Of a stretch of DNA of 64,000 bases, positions 1-7,859 are shown in pieces (position 1 is the stretch's first letter; each line of letters starts with the position of its first letter). Location: contig NZ_LXYG01000016.1 of the NCBI RefSeq assembly GCF_001650905.1, positions 248,001 through 312,000 of the forward strand. The letters are read 5' to 3'. The stretch comes from Balneola sp. EhC07 (GTDB lineage Bacteria > Bacteroidota > Rhodothermia > Balneolales > Balneolaceae). Both the position numbers and the translations under genes were made by a program. The notes beneath the pieces are model-generated. The model was not told the origin of the DNA. It saw only the letters and a program-made list of their open reading frames with translations, and made no database searches.

Positions 1-99
1 TTGTTACGGTAATGTTATGGCATGTCAAGTTAAAAGTTAAGGATTCCCGATATTTTTTTTAAATTACTGGTGCACAATCATTTATAAGCTTTTCATGAT

Positions 100-108
100 T
101 GTGGATAA
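100..108 (-). promoter_or_regulatory. DnaA box upstream of dnaA
   Basis: On the minus strand this reads TTATCCACA, the consensus DnaA box. A second perfect copy lies at 199-207 in the same orientation. Two perfect boxes in the AT-rich leader of dnaA fit autoregulation or part of the replication origin. The window begins here, so further boxes to the left cannot be seen. Confidence 0.75.
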
Positions 109-198
109 CTTTTAAAAAATAGCATTTATTGCGTTTGACTTGAGGTAAATAATTCTTCATTTTCAATTCAAGATTTAAACAAGTCAGCATATTTTAGC

Positions 199-207
199 TG
201 TGGATAA
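199..207 (-). promoter_or_regulatory. DnaA box next to the dnaA start
   Basis: Second perfect TTATCCACA on the minus strand, about 50 nt before the likely dnaA start. Its position between the upstream AT-rich DNA and the gene suggests that DnaA represses its own promoter or loads here at oriC. No promoter elements were identified with confidence. Confidence 0.75.
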
Positions 208-258
208 CTAGCCTTGCATTTAGGGTTGAAAGGCAAAAATTTTTTAGGAGTTTTAGAA

Positions 259-1707
259 TTGAGGATGATATCTGCTGAGGAAGCATGGAACGAGTGCTTA
301 GACATTATTAAGGATAACATAAGCTATCAGAAATTTAAGTCTTGGTTTGAGCCAATCAAACCAATTTCACTCGCAGATAACACATTGACTATCCAGGTTC
401 CAAGTCAGTTTTGGTATGAGTGGCTTGAAGAACATTACTACTCAATGCTCCGATCCACGCTCGCAAAAGTTTTAGGACCCGAAGGCAAGTTGGAATATTC
501 TATTGTGATGGAGAAATCTGAGCACTTTGAACACAACAGATCTATACGTCTTCCGCAACGACCAATGGGACCGGTTGAACCTCAGGAAATGAATGGCGGG
601 TACAAAGATTATTACCCGGAAAGAATAGAGAATCCGTTTGTGATTCCGGGTATCAAAAAGACCAAAGTAGATTCGAATTTAAACAGCTCTTACGTTTTTG
701 ATCGATTCATTGAAGGGGATTGCAATCGTTTGGCGCGTTCTGCGGCAATGGCAATAGCTGATAACCCGGGAAGCAATTCATTTAACCCGCTCTTTATCTA
801 TGGGCCTACAGGATTAGGCAAAACTCATTTGGCTCAAAGTATTGGCAACAAGATCAAGCAGAAGTTCGGTGATGAAAAGTCTGTGCTCTATATCTCTTCA
901 GAATCATTTACTAATGAATTTGTACACGCGATCCGAAATAACAGAGCAAGTGAATTTTCAATGTTCTACAGAAATATTGATGTACTTATAGTTGATGACA
1001 TTCAGTTTTTTAGCGGTAAAGAAAAAACTCAGGAAGAGTTCTTTCATATCTTTAATGCTCTTCATCAGGATGGGAAGCAAATTATTTTAAGCAGTGACAG
1101 AGCTCCAAAAGATGTCCCGGATATTGAGGAAAGATTGATCTCAAGATTTGGATGGGGACTAAGTGCTGACTTACAAATGCCTGAATACGAGACCAGATAT
1201 GCAATTTTGGAACGCAAAGCGCAGGATAATGGAATAGAAATTGATTCCGAGATCATCGAATTCATTGCTCATAATTTCAAGTCGAATGTTAGAGATCTGG
1301 AAGGAGCTATCATAAAATTACTCGCACACGCTTCTCTTCAGAATATTGATGATATCGACCTTGCAATGGCGAAAAGAGTTTTGAAAGACATGGTGAAAGA
1401 GTCAAACACTCAGATCTCCATTGAATCTATTCAGAATTATGTGTGTGATTATTTCGGAATTGATACTAACAAAGTTCGCGAAAAAACCAGAAAGCAAGAG
1501 ATCGTTGAAGCTCGCCAGATTGCAATGTATTTTTCTAAGAAGTACACTAAGTCGAGCTTGAAAACAATTGGACTTCATTTTGGAGGAAGAGATCACTCAA
1601 CAGTAATTCACGCTATTTCAACGGTAGAAGAAAGGGTTACAACCAGCCATAAGCATAAAAAGATGCTTGATGAATTGCAGCAACGCATCGAAGTAGCAAG
1701 TCTTTAA
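259..1707 (+). CDS. dnaA: chromosomal replication initiator protein DnaA
   Basis: DnaA binds DnaA boxes as an ATP-bound AAA+ protein, opens oriC and loads the helicase. Visible in order: an N-terminal domain I (EEAW start, then WFEPIKP), a variable linker, the AAA+ core with Walker A GPTGLGKT (about residue 182-189) and Walker B VLIVDDIQF (about 242-250), and the C-terminal helix-turn-helix with the DnaA signature GGRDHSTV. Length of about 480 is normal. Start: AGGAG at 246-250 stands 8 nt before TTG at 259, whereas ATG at 265 is 14 nt away, so TTG 259 is preferred; starting at ATG 265 would remove only two residues. A TTG at 214 has no ribosome site. folB follows after 3 nt. Confidence 0.97.
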   Translation: MRMISAEEAWNECLDIIKDNISYQKFKSWFEPIKPISLADNTLTIQVPSQFWYEWLEEHYYSMLRSTLAKVLGPEGKLEYSIVMEKSEHFEHNRSIRLPQRPMGPVEPQEMNGGYKDYYPERIENPFVIPGIKKTKVDSNLNSSYVFDRFIEGDCNRLARSAAMAIADNPGSNSFNPLFIYGPTGLGKTHLAQSIGNKIKQKFGDEKSVLYISSESFTNEFVHAIRNNRASEFSMFYRNIDVLIVDDIQFFSGKEKTQEEFFHIFNALHQDGKQIILSSDRAPKDVPDIEERLISRFGWGLSADLQMPEYETRYAILERKAQDNGIEIDSEIIEFIAHNFKSNVRDLEGAIIKLLAHASLQNIDDIDLAMAKRVLKDMVKESNTQISIESIQNYVCDYFGIDTNKVREKTRKQEIVEARQIAMYFSKKYTKSSLKTIGLHFGGRDHSTVIHAISTVEERVTTSHKHKKMLDELQQRIEVASL

Positions 1708-1710
1708 GCT

Positions 1711-2067
1711 ATGGATAAGCTCGTTATAAAAGGGCTGAAATTTCATGGGCTTCACGGTGTTTTTGAGCAAGAAAAGATCATAGGGAATATTTTTGAAGTT
1801 GACTTAGCCTTTGGTCTTTCACTTCAAAAAGCCGGTGAAACAGATAACCTGGATCATACTATCGATTATGCAAAAGTTCGATTGATGGTGGAAGAGATCA
1901 TGGAGAGTCATTCTCTCAATTTGATTGAAACATTGACACTAAAAATTGGGAACAAGCTCTTTAAAGAGTTCGATTTGATTGATCTGGAAGTGAAAGTAAG
2001 AAAACTGAACCCGCCCATGGAGGGAGAAACTGAATACTCTGAAGTCACAATGCAATGGCCCAGGTAG
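1711..2067 (+). CDS. folB: dihydroneopterin aldolase
   Basis: Converts 7,8-dihydroneopterin to 6-hydroxymethyl-dihydropterin and glycolaldehyde in tetrahydrofolate synthesis. The 118 residues match the family: GLHGVFEQEK near residues 13-22 with Glu21, TIDYAKV at 50-56, the Glu73 region (LIET) and catalytic Lys98 in VRKLNPP. ATG lies 3 nt after the dnaA stop, and the end overlaps folK by 13 nt, so the two folate enzymes are probably translationally coupled in one transcript with dnaA. Confidence 0.95.
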   Translation: MDKLVIKGLKFHGLHGVFEQEKIIGNIFEVDLAFGLSLQKAGETDNLDHTIDYAKVRLMVEEIMESHSLNLIETLTLKIGNKLFKEFDLIDLEVKVRKLNPPMEGETEYSEVTMQWPR

Positions 2068-2543
2068 TAATAGCTCTAGGTTCAAACCTGAATGATCCTC
2101 ATCAACAGCTGATAGATGCAAAAGAGTTTTTAAGGCAAATCAGTAATTCAGAAATTCTTTCTTCATCTATCTATAAGTCTGAACCGGTTGGGCCAAGTGA
2201 GGATGATTTTCTGAATGCAGTCATTAAGATTGATACCGATCTAAGCCCATCTCAGTTGTTCAATGAGCTCAAAAAACAAGAGAAAAAACAGGGCAGACCA
2301 TCCCGTTATCCAAAATGGACATCAAGAACCATAGATCTTGATATAATTGCATATGATAACTTGGTGCTTGAAACAGATACCCTTATTATTCCCCATGCAG
2401 AGTATAAATACAGAATGTTCGTTCTGTTGCCTTTAAAGGAAATTTTTCCGGATTGGAAGGATATAAAAAATGCTCTAGCCATAGAGGAGATGATAAAAAA
2501 AGCTCCTGAAATCAGAATAGAAAAAACAAAGTTAGCCTGGTAG
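2055..2543 (+). CDS. folK: 6-hydroxymethyl-dihydropterin pyrophosphokinase (HPPK)
   Basis: Transfers pyrophosphate from ATP to 6-hydroxymethyl-7,8-dihydropterin, the step after FolB. The HPPK signature is clear: RYPKWTSRTIDLDII (residues 84-98) with Arg91 and the metal-binding pair Asp94 and Asp96; IALGSNLNDP at the N-terminus is also typical. Length of 162 is normal. It overlaps folB by 13 nt and its stop abuts the next start, so it sits in a compact operon. No folP is seen nearby. Confidence 0.95.
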   Translation: MAQVVIALGSNLNDPHQQLIDAKEFLRQISNSEILSSSIYKSEPVGPSEDDFLNAVIKIDTDLSPSQLFNELKKQEKKQGRPSRYPKWTSRTIDLDIIAYDNLVLETDTLIIPHAEYKYRMFVLLPLKEIFPDWKDIKNALAIEEMIKKAPEIRIEKTKLAW

Positions 2544-3185
2544 ATGTCGAACCATTTTGATTTTATTGCTATTGAAGGTGTTATCGGAGCCGGGAAAACA
2601 TCGCTGGCACATTTGCTGGCTGAACGGAAAAACGCCAGAATTGTACTGGAGGAATTTGAAGACAATCCGTTTCTGCCAAAATTTTATGAAGACAGAGAGC
2701 GGTATGCATTTCAAACACAGTTGGCTTTTTTAGCGAGCAGGTTTAAGCAGCAACAGAACATGATGAGCCAGGACCTGTTTAGTCAGGTAACGATCTCAGA
2801 TTATATTTTTGATAAGGACAGAATTTTTGCTCGGTTGAATCTGGATCAGGATGAAATGGCACTGTATGACAATATCTTTAACATCATGCAGGGCATTGCA
2901 CCTCAGCCTGACCTAATTATTTTTATACAATCGTCGGTAGATCGTTTGATGGAAAACATTGACAGACGGGGAAGGGATTACGAACAACATATTACCAGAG
3001 ATTATTTAAAGGAACTGAACGACGCCTACAACCATTTTTTCTATCACTACAACAGATCTCCTTTGATCACAATAAACGCGTCGGAAATTGATTTTGTTAA
3101 TAATGAAGAGCATTTGAATTATATAGAACAGCAAATATTCGAAATGCCTTTACATTCAAAAACTCATATTCATATAGCACCGTAA
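2544..3185 (+). CDS. deoxynucleoside kinase
   Basis: Phosphorylates deoxynucleosides with ATP in nucleotide salvage. Visible: P-loop GVIGAGKT (residues 12-19), the EEF.DNPFL..FY segment typical of the dNK/dGK/dCK family, a DKDRIFARLNL stretch in place of the usual DRS motif, and the arginine-rich lid RRGRDYEQHI. Length of 213 fits bacterial deoxyguanosine/deoxyadenosine kinases, but substrate choice cannot be read from sequence. The ATG directly follows the folK stop, placing it in the dnaA-folB-folK operon. Confidence 0.92.
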   Translation: MSNHFDFIAIEGVIGAGKTSLAHLLAERKNARIVLEEFEDNPFLPKFYEDRERYAFQTQLAFLASRFKQQQNMMSQDLFSQVTISDYIFDKDRIFARLNLDQDEMALYDNIFNIMQGIAPQPDLIIFIQSSVDRLMENIDRRGRDYEQHITRDYLKELNDAYNHFFYHYNRSPLITINASEIDFVNNEEHLNYIEQQIFEMPLHSKTHIHIAP

Positions 3186-3187
3186 CT

Positions 3188-3397
3188 ATGCTTTGGAAGC
3201 TTTTACTAATTATAGGTTTTATACTTTTTTTAAGATACGTGAACAGAATGTTCTTACCTTCCAAGAAGAAAAATAGTCAATTCAATCCGTTTCAGGGATT
3301 TGGAAACACGCGGTCGACCGGGAGCAATAACAAGAGAAAAAATATCGACCAGATTGAAGACGCTGACTACGAAGATATAACCAATAAAGAAAATTAA
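3188..3397 (+). CDS. small membrane-anchored protein, DUF4834-like
   Basis: A 69-residue protein with one N-terminal membrane helix (about residues 3-20), then a polar, Lys/Asn-rich linker and an acidic end (DADYEDI). This layout matches the small DUF4834-type proteins found beside folate and kinase genes in Bacteroidota; that family call is from memory of the pattern. No function is known. It starts 2 nt after the kinase stop and is followed after 4 nt by the TPR gene, so it is clearly part of the operon. Confidence 0.7.
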   Translation: MLWKLLLIIGFILFLRYVNRMFLPSKKKNSQFNPFQGFGNTRSTGSNNKRKNIDQIEDADYEDITNKEN

Positions 3398-3401
3398 ACC
3401 C

Positions 3402-3947
3402 ATGAATTTCGAAGAGAAATTAAATCACGGTTTCGAACTACTGAAAGATAAAGATATTGATCATGCTTTAGATATAGCTCGGGAGCTTCAAAAAGAAAAC
3501 GAAGACTCTCACGAAGCATATTATCTGGAAGCACTGATATTTCAACAGCTGGAACAATTTGATCTGAGTTTAAAGAACATTGACAAAGCGATCGAATTGG
3601 ATAATGAGCAGGCTGCTTATTTTAATTTGCGAGGAAATATTCGCATGAATAAAGAAGAGTTGAAGGAAGCCGAAGAAGATTTTGATAAAGCAATTGAACT
3701 TGATGACTTTGCAGGTGCTCACCGAAGCAAAGTAATGTTGATGTTGATGACAGAACGTGGAGCGGAAGCTATTCCCTATACCATTGACCGCATTAAAAAA
3801 TCTCCGCAAGACCCCGAGAATTGGATCCTAATGGGAGATATGATCAAGCGCGGAGGTCAAGCCGATAAAGCAGCTACTTACTACGAGCAGGCGCTTAAGA
3901 TCGACCCTGAGAATGATTACGCACGCAGACAGCTCGAAGAAGAGTAA
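3402..3947 (+). CDS. tetratricopeptide repeat protein
   Basis: A 181-residue soluble protein built of about five TPR units (for example AYYLEALIFQQLEQFDLSLK, AYFNLRGNIRMNKEELKEAE, and a last unit ADKAATYYEQALKIDPENDY). There is no signal peptide or membrane helix, so it is probably cytoplasmic and binds partner proteins. Last gene of the dnaA operon; a palindromic spacer follows directly. No specific partner can be named. Confidence 0.85.
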   Translation: MNFEEKLNHGFELLKDKDIDHALDIARELQKENEDSHEAYYLEALIFQQLEQFDLSLKNIDKAIELDNEQAAYFNLRGNIRMNKEELKEAEEDFDKAIELDDFAGAHRSKVMLMLMTERGAEAIPYTIDRIKKSPQDPENWILMGDMIKRGGQADKAATYYEQALKIDPENDYARRQLEEE

Positions 3948-3957
3948 GAAATAAAGG

Positions 3958-3984
3958 AATATTGAATAATAAATATTCAATATT
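3958..3984. repeat. intergenic A/T-rich inverted repeat
   Basis: AATATTGAATA (3958-3968) is perfectly complementary to TATTCAATATT (3974-3984) with a 5-nt loop. It starts 10 nt after the stop of the TPR gene and has no T-run, so it is not a classical terminator. Closely similar words recur after the gene that ends at 19832. Confidence 0.7.
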
Positions 3985-3994
3985 GAATCTAGAT

Positions 3995-4122
3995 TTTAAA
4001 CTTCAGGAGCAACTGAATCGTCTTAAGTTTACATTAAGAGATTCGCCTACGCCTGAAGTGCTGTTCGCAAAATAGCATGGAGCGTTAAAGCCTGCTTTGA
4101 TTTTTTCAAGGCGGGCTTTTTT
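3995..4122 (+). ncRNA. candidate structured RNA of about 125 nt
   Basis: A compound hairpin is visible: ACTTCAGG (4000-4007) pairs with CCTGAAGT (4052-4059), then a 7/7 internal loop, then GAATC-TCTTAA (4015-4026, one bulged G) pairs with TTAAGAGATTC (4034-4044) around a 7-nt loop. A strong Rho-independent terminator ends it (4087-4122). There is no reading frame. It does not match the conserved parts of SRP RNA, tmRNA or RNase P that I know; a 6S-like RNA or a long operon 3' UTR remain possible. The 5' end is a guess. Confidence 0.45.
4087..4122 (+). terminator. Rho-independent terminator
   Basis: A 12-bp stem (AAAGCCTGCTTT with AAGGCGGGCTTT, two G-T pairs) around a 9-nt loop is followed by a T-run. 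It ends transcription from the dnaA operon and/or the candidate RNA before the tRNA. Confidence 0.85.
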
Positions 4123-4273
4123 GTTTAAGAAGTATAAAGATGTTGAAGTATACTTAAGGTGTGATGGTGTTAGGGTGAAAATTTCTAAAGAAATACCCTA
4201 ACACTATAACACCATGACGCTAATTATCTAATGCTTTTTTATGAATGTAATAGTATCTTTGACACCCTACTTA

Positions 4274-4357
4274 GCTCACGTGGCGGAATTGGTAGACGCG
4301 CACGCTTGAGGGGCGTGTGACTTAACGGTCGTGGAAGTTCGACTCTTCTCGTGAGCA
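4274..4357 (+). tRNA. tRNA-Leu (anticodon GAG)
   Basis: Cloverleaf with acceptor GCTCACG/CGTGAGC, D arm with TGGCGGAATTGGTAGACGCG, anticodon stem CACGC/GCGTG with loop TTGAGGG giving anticodon GAG at 4308-4310, a long variable arm as expected of tRNA-Leu, and T arm GTTCGACTC. The 3' CCA is not encoded. Confidence 0.96.
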
Positions 4358-4364
4358 CTTTAAG

Positions 4365-4398
4365 AAAGCCTGTTTCAATTTTGAAGCAGGCTTTTTTT
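4365..4398 (+). terminator. Terminator of tRNA-Leu
   Basis: A 13-bp hairpin, AAAGCCTGTTTCA with TGAAGCAGGCTTT and a 4-nt loop, followed by seven T residues, begins 7 nt after the tRNA. Confidence 0.9.
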
Positions 4399-4476
4399 GT
4401 TTAACTATGTAATTGGGGTTATTTGTTTTTTAGAATAAATTATTCATCAACTTTAATTCCAACCAATCGCTAATTA

Positions 4477-4812
4477 ATGAAGCCTATTTATTTTATTGCT
4501 TTAATTTCATGTGTTTTTTTTACTTGCAACGAAGCTAAGTATGAATGTAAAATTGAAAATTTTTCTAAAGTTCAAAAAATAATTCTTAAGCCAAAAGCTT
4601 TTGGGTCTTATACCACATATAGTGTCTCTATTACTGGTACTGTGAATGATACTTCGATTGTCCGAATTTATGATGGGTTCCCAAATTATTTGTCTGGAGA
4701 AGTAAACTTTAGAACTAGAGGGGACTATTATGGCGAGGTGCCATTTATTGTTAATTTTGAACCTCATAAAGCAACATCAGGTAATTTGAAAATAGAAACT
4801 TCAATTTTTTAA
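4477..4812 (+). CDS. hypothetical secreted protein, possible lipoprotein
   Basis: A 111-residue protein not recognised. A hydrophobic N-terminus with Cys at about residue 17 (FFTC) could be a weak lipoprotein signal. The rest is polar with beta-strand-like alternation (TYSVSITGTVNDTSIVRIYDG). It is clearly more AT-rich than its neighbours and stands alone between the tRNA-Leu terminator and a convergent gene, the usual place for acquired DNA next to a tRNA. No strong ribosome site is seen. It may not be expressed. Confidence 0.45.
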   Translation: MKPIYFIALISCVFFTCNEAKYECKIENFSKVQKIILKPKAFGSYTTYSVSITGTVNDTSIVRIYDGFPNYLSGEVNFRTRGDYYGEVPFIVNFEPHKATSGNLKIETSIF

Positions 4813-4858
4813 TTTTTCTACAAAGGATCAGCAAATTATAGCTGTATCAAAAAGGTTC

Positions 4859-6109
4859 TTAATTGTTAATGGTAAGCTTTCTAATCTGAAGCAGCCGCCA
4901 TTCATCTAATTTCGGGTTATTCTCTTCATCATAAAATGCCCACGGACTATTTGCTATGAAATAAAGGATTCCGCTTTTGATGACGCCAAGTGTCGGTTCG
5001 TTTAATTCCGGAACAGCTCTGTCTACAATTTCCATAGATGAATTGCTGATATTAACTTTGGCAACCTGAAAAGGTCTGGTGCCATTCTGCATCAAATACA
5101 GCTGACCGTTAGAAAAGTAAAGCCCATCAGTTCCGCGTGTTAATTGATTTCCTGAAATTACTGGAGTTGTCTTTTTTGAGGAGAGGTCTACAGAATACAC
5201 TCCGGTTATATAATCAGAAATGTAAAGCGTGTTTTCTTCTCCCAATGCCAATCCCTGAAGATTAAATAATCCCTCAGGCTTTAAGAATTCTTCGGGTTTA
5301 TCAGCCTGCTTTGTAATTTTGTATACGATCGGCTCAGAGGAATCAGAAATATATACCGTGCCGGTTTCAGTAGTTACCAAGTCACCAAATGCATGATGAC
5401 CTTCCACAGAATAAGATCGGATTAGCTGTTTTTTCTTTAAATCAATTTTAAGTACTGCAGATTTCCCATCCAGAGAATCAGAATATTCACAGTAGTTAGG
5501 AAGAGCTGAAGTACTAACCCAAAGCATGTTGGGATCCTGCTTATCAAAGGCCATTCCCATTGCACCCCAGTATCCAAATTTTTTTAAATCCAGGATGGGT
5601 TTGTGCTCCGATCCGTCTCTCTTGAATGAAGAAATAAGTCCGCACCGGACATCAGAAACCAGAAAATTACCAGATTCAGGATGAATCGCTATGCCTTCCG
5701 GATGAAAACCTTTTTTCTCAAATTCAAAATGAAGAGAGCTGTTGAGAATCGGTTTATTCTGTTCATCAATCTGAGAAAGAAGTTGCTGATATTGCGGCAA
5801 TGACTTTAGTGGAGCTAATTTTTCATCTTGGTCAAAATCATTTAATGCATAAAAAGAAGAGCGATATTTCAGAATTTCAATCGCTTTGTAATGTTGATCA
5901 TTTAAAGTATAGGCTAAAGCAAGATTGTAAAGAATAGTTCTGTGATTAGGTCTTAATTCATTGGCTTTTTCCAAATGTGAAAGAAATGCAGAGAAATTAT
6001 TTTCTTCATATGCTTTGTTTGCTGCTTGATAAAATTCTCCCGCAGTTGACTGAGCCTGTAAGAAAGGAGAGAACAAAATCAGAACGGATAAAAAGATTGA
6101 AAATCGCAT
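4859..6109 (-). CDS. secreted TPR / six-bladed beta-propeller protein
   Basis: About 416 residues from the ATG at 6109, chosen because MRFSIFLSVLILFSPFLQAQ is a good signal peptide; the frame is open 12 codons further. After the signal come two TPR-like units (to about residue 110), then repeats with HPEGIAIHPESGNFLVSDV, GLALGEENTLYISDY and GTDGLYFSNGQLYLMQN, typical of SMP-30/NHL-type propellers. Probably periplasmic; no enzyme activity can be assigned. It follows the ECF42 sigma gene by 59 nt in the same direction and may be co-transcribed or a target. Confidence 0.7.
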   Translation of the reverse strand: MRFSIFLSVLILFSPFLQAQSTAGEFYQAANKAYEENNFSAFLSHLEKANELRPNHRTILYNLALAYTLNDQHYKAIEILKYRSSFYALNDFDQDEKLAPLKSLPQYQQLLSQIDEQNKPILNSSLHFEFEKKGFHPEGIAIHPESGNFLVSDVRCGLISSFKRDGSEHKPILDLKKFGYWGAMGMAFDKQDPNMLWVSTSALPNYCEYSDSLDGKSAVLKIDLKKKQLIRSYSVEGHHAFGDLVTTETGTVYISDSSEPIVYKITKQADKPEEFLKPEGLFNLQGLALGEENTLYISDYITGVYSVDLSSKKTTPVISGNQLTRGTDGLYFSNGQLYLMQNGTRPFQVAKVNISNSSMEIVDRAVPELNEPTLGVIKSGILYFIANSPWAFYDEENNPKLDEWRLLQIRKLTINN

Positions 6110-6168
6110 AATGTAATTGAGATGATTATGCAGAATAATAACCAAATGAAAAGCGGAAATGAAAATAG

Positions 6169-7449
6169 TTAATTCATATTCAATCCTTCTCTATCACACA
6201 ATTGGATTTTCTTTGACAAAAATTTCTTATCCATGTCATGTTTTGAAAGATCATAAGCGACCTGATAATAGGACTTAGCAATTCCATATTGTTTATCATC
6301 AAAAAGCATGGCTCCTTTTGCGGCATAATATAAATGTTTGATGGGCTTTGAGATGTTTTCTTCTATCTTTTCCAGCTTTTTGAGACCACTTTCTGAGCCT
6401 TTCCATTTACTTAACGCAATTGCATAATTTATTTGGGCAACCGGATTATCATCGATAGTTGTCAATTTTTGATAACACATAGTTATGCTTTCCCAATCTG
6501 TAGCTTCAAAACTTTTTGCCATACAGTGGATGGAAGAAATAGTAGCTTCAAGATGAAAAGCTGAGATGCTTTTTGTATTTCGTGATTTGGCAAGGAATGA
6601 GGTGGCGGCATGGATCATTTCTCTATCCCACAAAGAACGATCCTGAGTTTCCAGTTCTATCATCTCTCCATTTGTATTTACTCTGGCCGGGAATCGTGCC
6701 ATGGAAAAGTAAATAAGTGCCAGTAATGCATAACTCTGAGGTTGGTGATCACCATCGATACTTGAAACCAGAACTGCAAGACGGGAGGCTTCGAAACACA
6801 GATCCTCATTGATCACCGAATTACCTGAGGTCTGTTTATAACCTTCATTAAAGATCAGATAAATGATGGTATGAACGGTGTCAATTCGTTCCTTTATTTC
6901 GTGAATAAAAGGAGCGTTCAGGTCAACATCCTGTTCCTGAAGAGATTTTTTTGCTCGGTATATTGCTTTCTTGACAGCTTCTGAGCTACTTAGCAGTGCG
7001 TTTGCAATTTCGGAATTATTGAAGCCTGATAAGATCTTAAGGGTCAGCATGATCTGTTCTTTCTTATTCAAAAAAGGATTACAGCATGCAAAAAGGGCTC
7101 GCAGTTGACTGTCTTTGATCTCTTTATCCAAAAAAAGTTCATCAACTTTTTCTTCCAGTTTCTCGCCTGCAAATTGTTCATTCAGACGGGTTCGGTTACT
7201 TCGTTTTTTAAGCTCGTTGATGAGTTTATTCTTGGAAACCTGCATCAGCCAGGCTTCAGGTTGTTCGGGAACGCCTTTTATGCTCCAGGTTTTCATGGCA
7301 GCCAGAAAGGTTTCCTGAATAATGTCTTCGATTAAGCTGGAATTATCAAAGCCAAACAAGCGAATCAGAATAGAAAACATCTTTCCCGACTGCTGTCGAA
7401 AAAGATGTTCAATGTTTTTTGAATCAGAATATGTGAGTTTGGTATTCAC
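6169..7449 (-). CDS. ECF42-type RNA polymerase sigma factor with C-terminal extension
   Basis: Sigma region 2 (about residues 12-80, with DIIQETFLAAMKTW and PEAWLMQVSKNKLIN) and region 4 (about 115-168, with LFACCNPFL, LTLKILSGFNNSEIA and AIYRAKKSL) are followed by about 250 residues rich in TPR-like helices. This layout, with a DGPF protein next door, is that of the ECF42 group (COG4941), which has no anti-sigma factor and is thought to be controlled through its own C-terminus. The GTG start directly follows the TAG stop of the DGPF gene, which implies translational coupling. Its target genes are unknown. Confidence 0.9.
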   Translation of the reverse strand: MNTKLTYSDSKNIEHLFRQQSGKMFSILIRLFGFDNSSLIEDIIQETFLAAMKTWSIKGVPEQPEAWLMQVSKNKLINELKKRSNRTRLNEQFAGEKLEEKVDELFLDKEIKDSQLRALFACCNPFLNKKEQIMLTLKILSGFNNSEIANALLSSSEAVKKAIYRAKKSLQEQDVDLNAPFIHEIKERIDTVHTIIYLIFNEGYKQTSGNSVINEDLCFEASRLAVLVSSIDGDHQPQSYALLALIYFSMARFPARVNTNGEMIELETQDRSLWDREMIHAATSFLAKSRNTKSISAFHLEATISSIHCMAKSFEATDWESITMCYQKLTTIDDNPVAQINYAIALSKWKGSESGLKKLEKIEENISKPIKHLYYAAKGAMLFDDKQYGIAKSYYQVAYDLSKHDMDKKFLSKKIQLCDREGLNMN

Positions 7450-7785
7450 CTACATTTTCATTACTTCCCGAACTTCAACACTACCGCCCAATCCCAAAGT
7501 CGGACATCCTTTAGCTAGTTCAGTTGCTTCTTCCAAGCTATTTGCATTAATAATGTAGAAGCCGCCTAGCAGCTCTTTCGATTCTATAAATGGTCCATCA
7601 GTTACTACTTTATTTTTCCCTGTTATAGTTTTAGCATCGGGAAGCAACGGCTCGCCGGAATCATAATGATCTCCAAGATTCTCTATCCAACTCATATGTT
7701 GTCCAATTTCTTTCTGCATGTCTTCGGGCGACATTTCATTAAAAGCCTCTTCCCGGTCAAATAATAATAGCATGTATTTATTCAT
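7450..7785 (-). CDS. DGPF-domain (YCII-related) protein, partner of the ECF42 sigma factor
   Basis: A 111-residue YCII-like ferredoxin-fold protein carrying the TDGPF motif at residues 62-66, followed by ESKELLGGFYIINA. DGPF proteins are the usual neighbours and targets of ECF42 sigma factors and often precede them in one transcript, as here, where the stop touches the sigma start codon. The biochemical role is not established; a small dehydratase- or reductase-like activity is sometimes suggested. Normal length, cytoplasmic. Confidence 0.88.
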   Translation of the reverse strand: MNKYMLLLFDREEAFNEMSPEDMQKEIGQHMSWIENLGDHYDSGEPLLPDAKTITGKNKVVTDGPFIESKELLGGFYIINANSLEEATELAKGCPTLGLGGSVEVREVMKM

Positions 7786-7859
7786 GTTCTTTCAATTTTT
7801 TAAAGTTGATGTTCACTCTGATAACAAATCAGAATTGAAAACGGGGACATAATTCAGAA

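Noticed and set aside
214-258. Longer DnaA with a TTG start at 214
   Set aside because: There is no ribosome site before it, it runs close to a DnaA box, and the added residues do not belong to DnaA domain I.
4274-4812. Integrated element at tRNA-Leu
   Set aside because: A single AT-rich gene follows the tRNA, but there is no integrase and no repeat of the tRNA 3' end in the following DNA.
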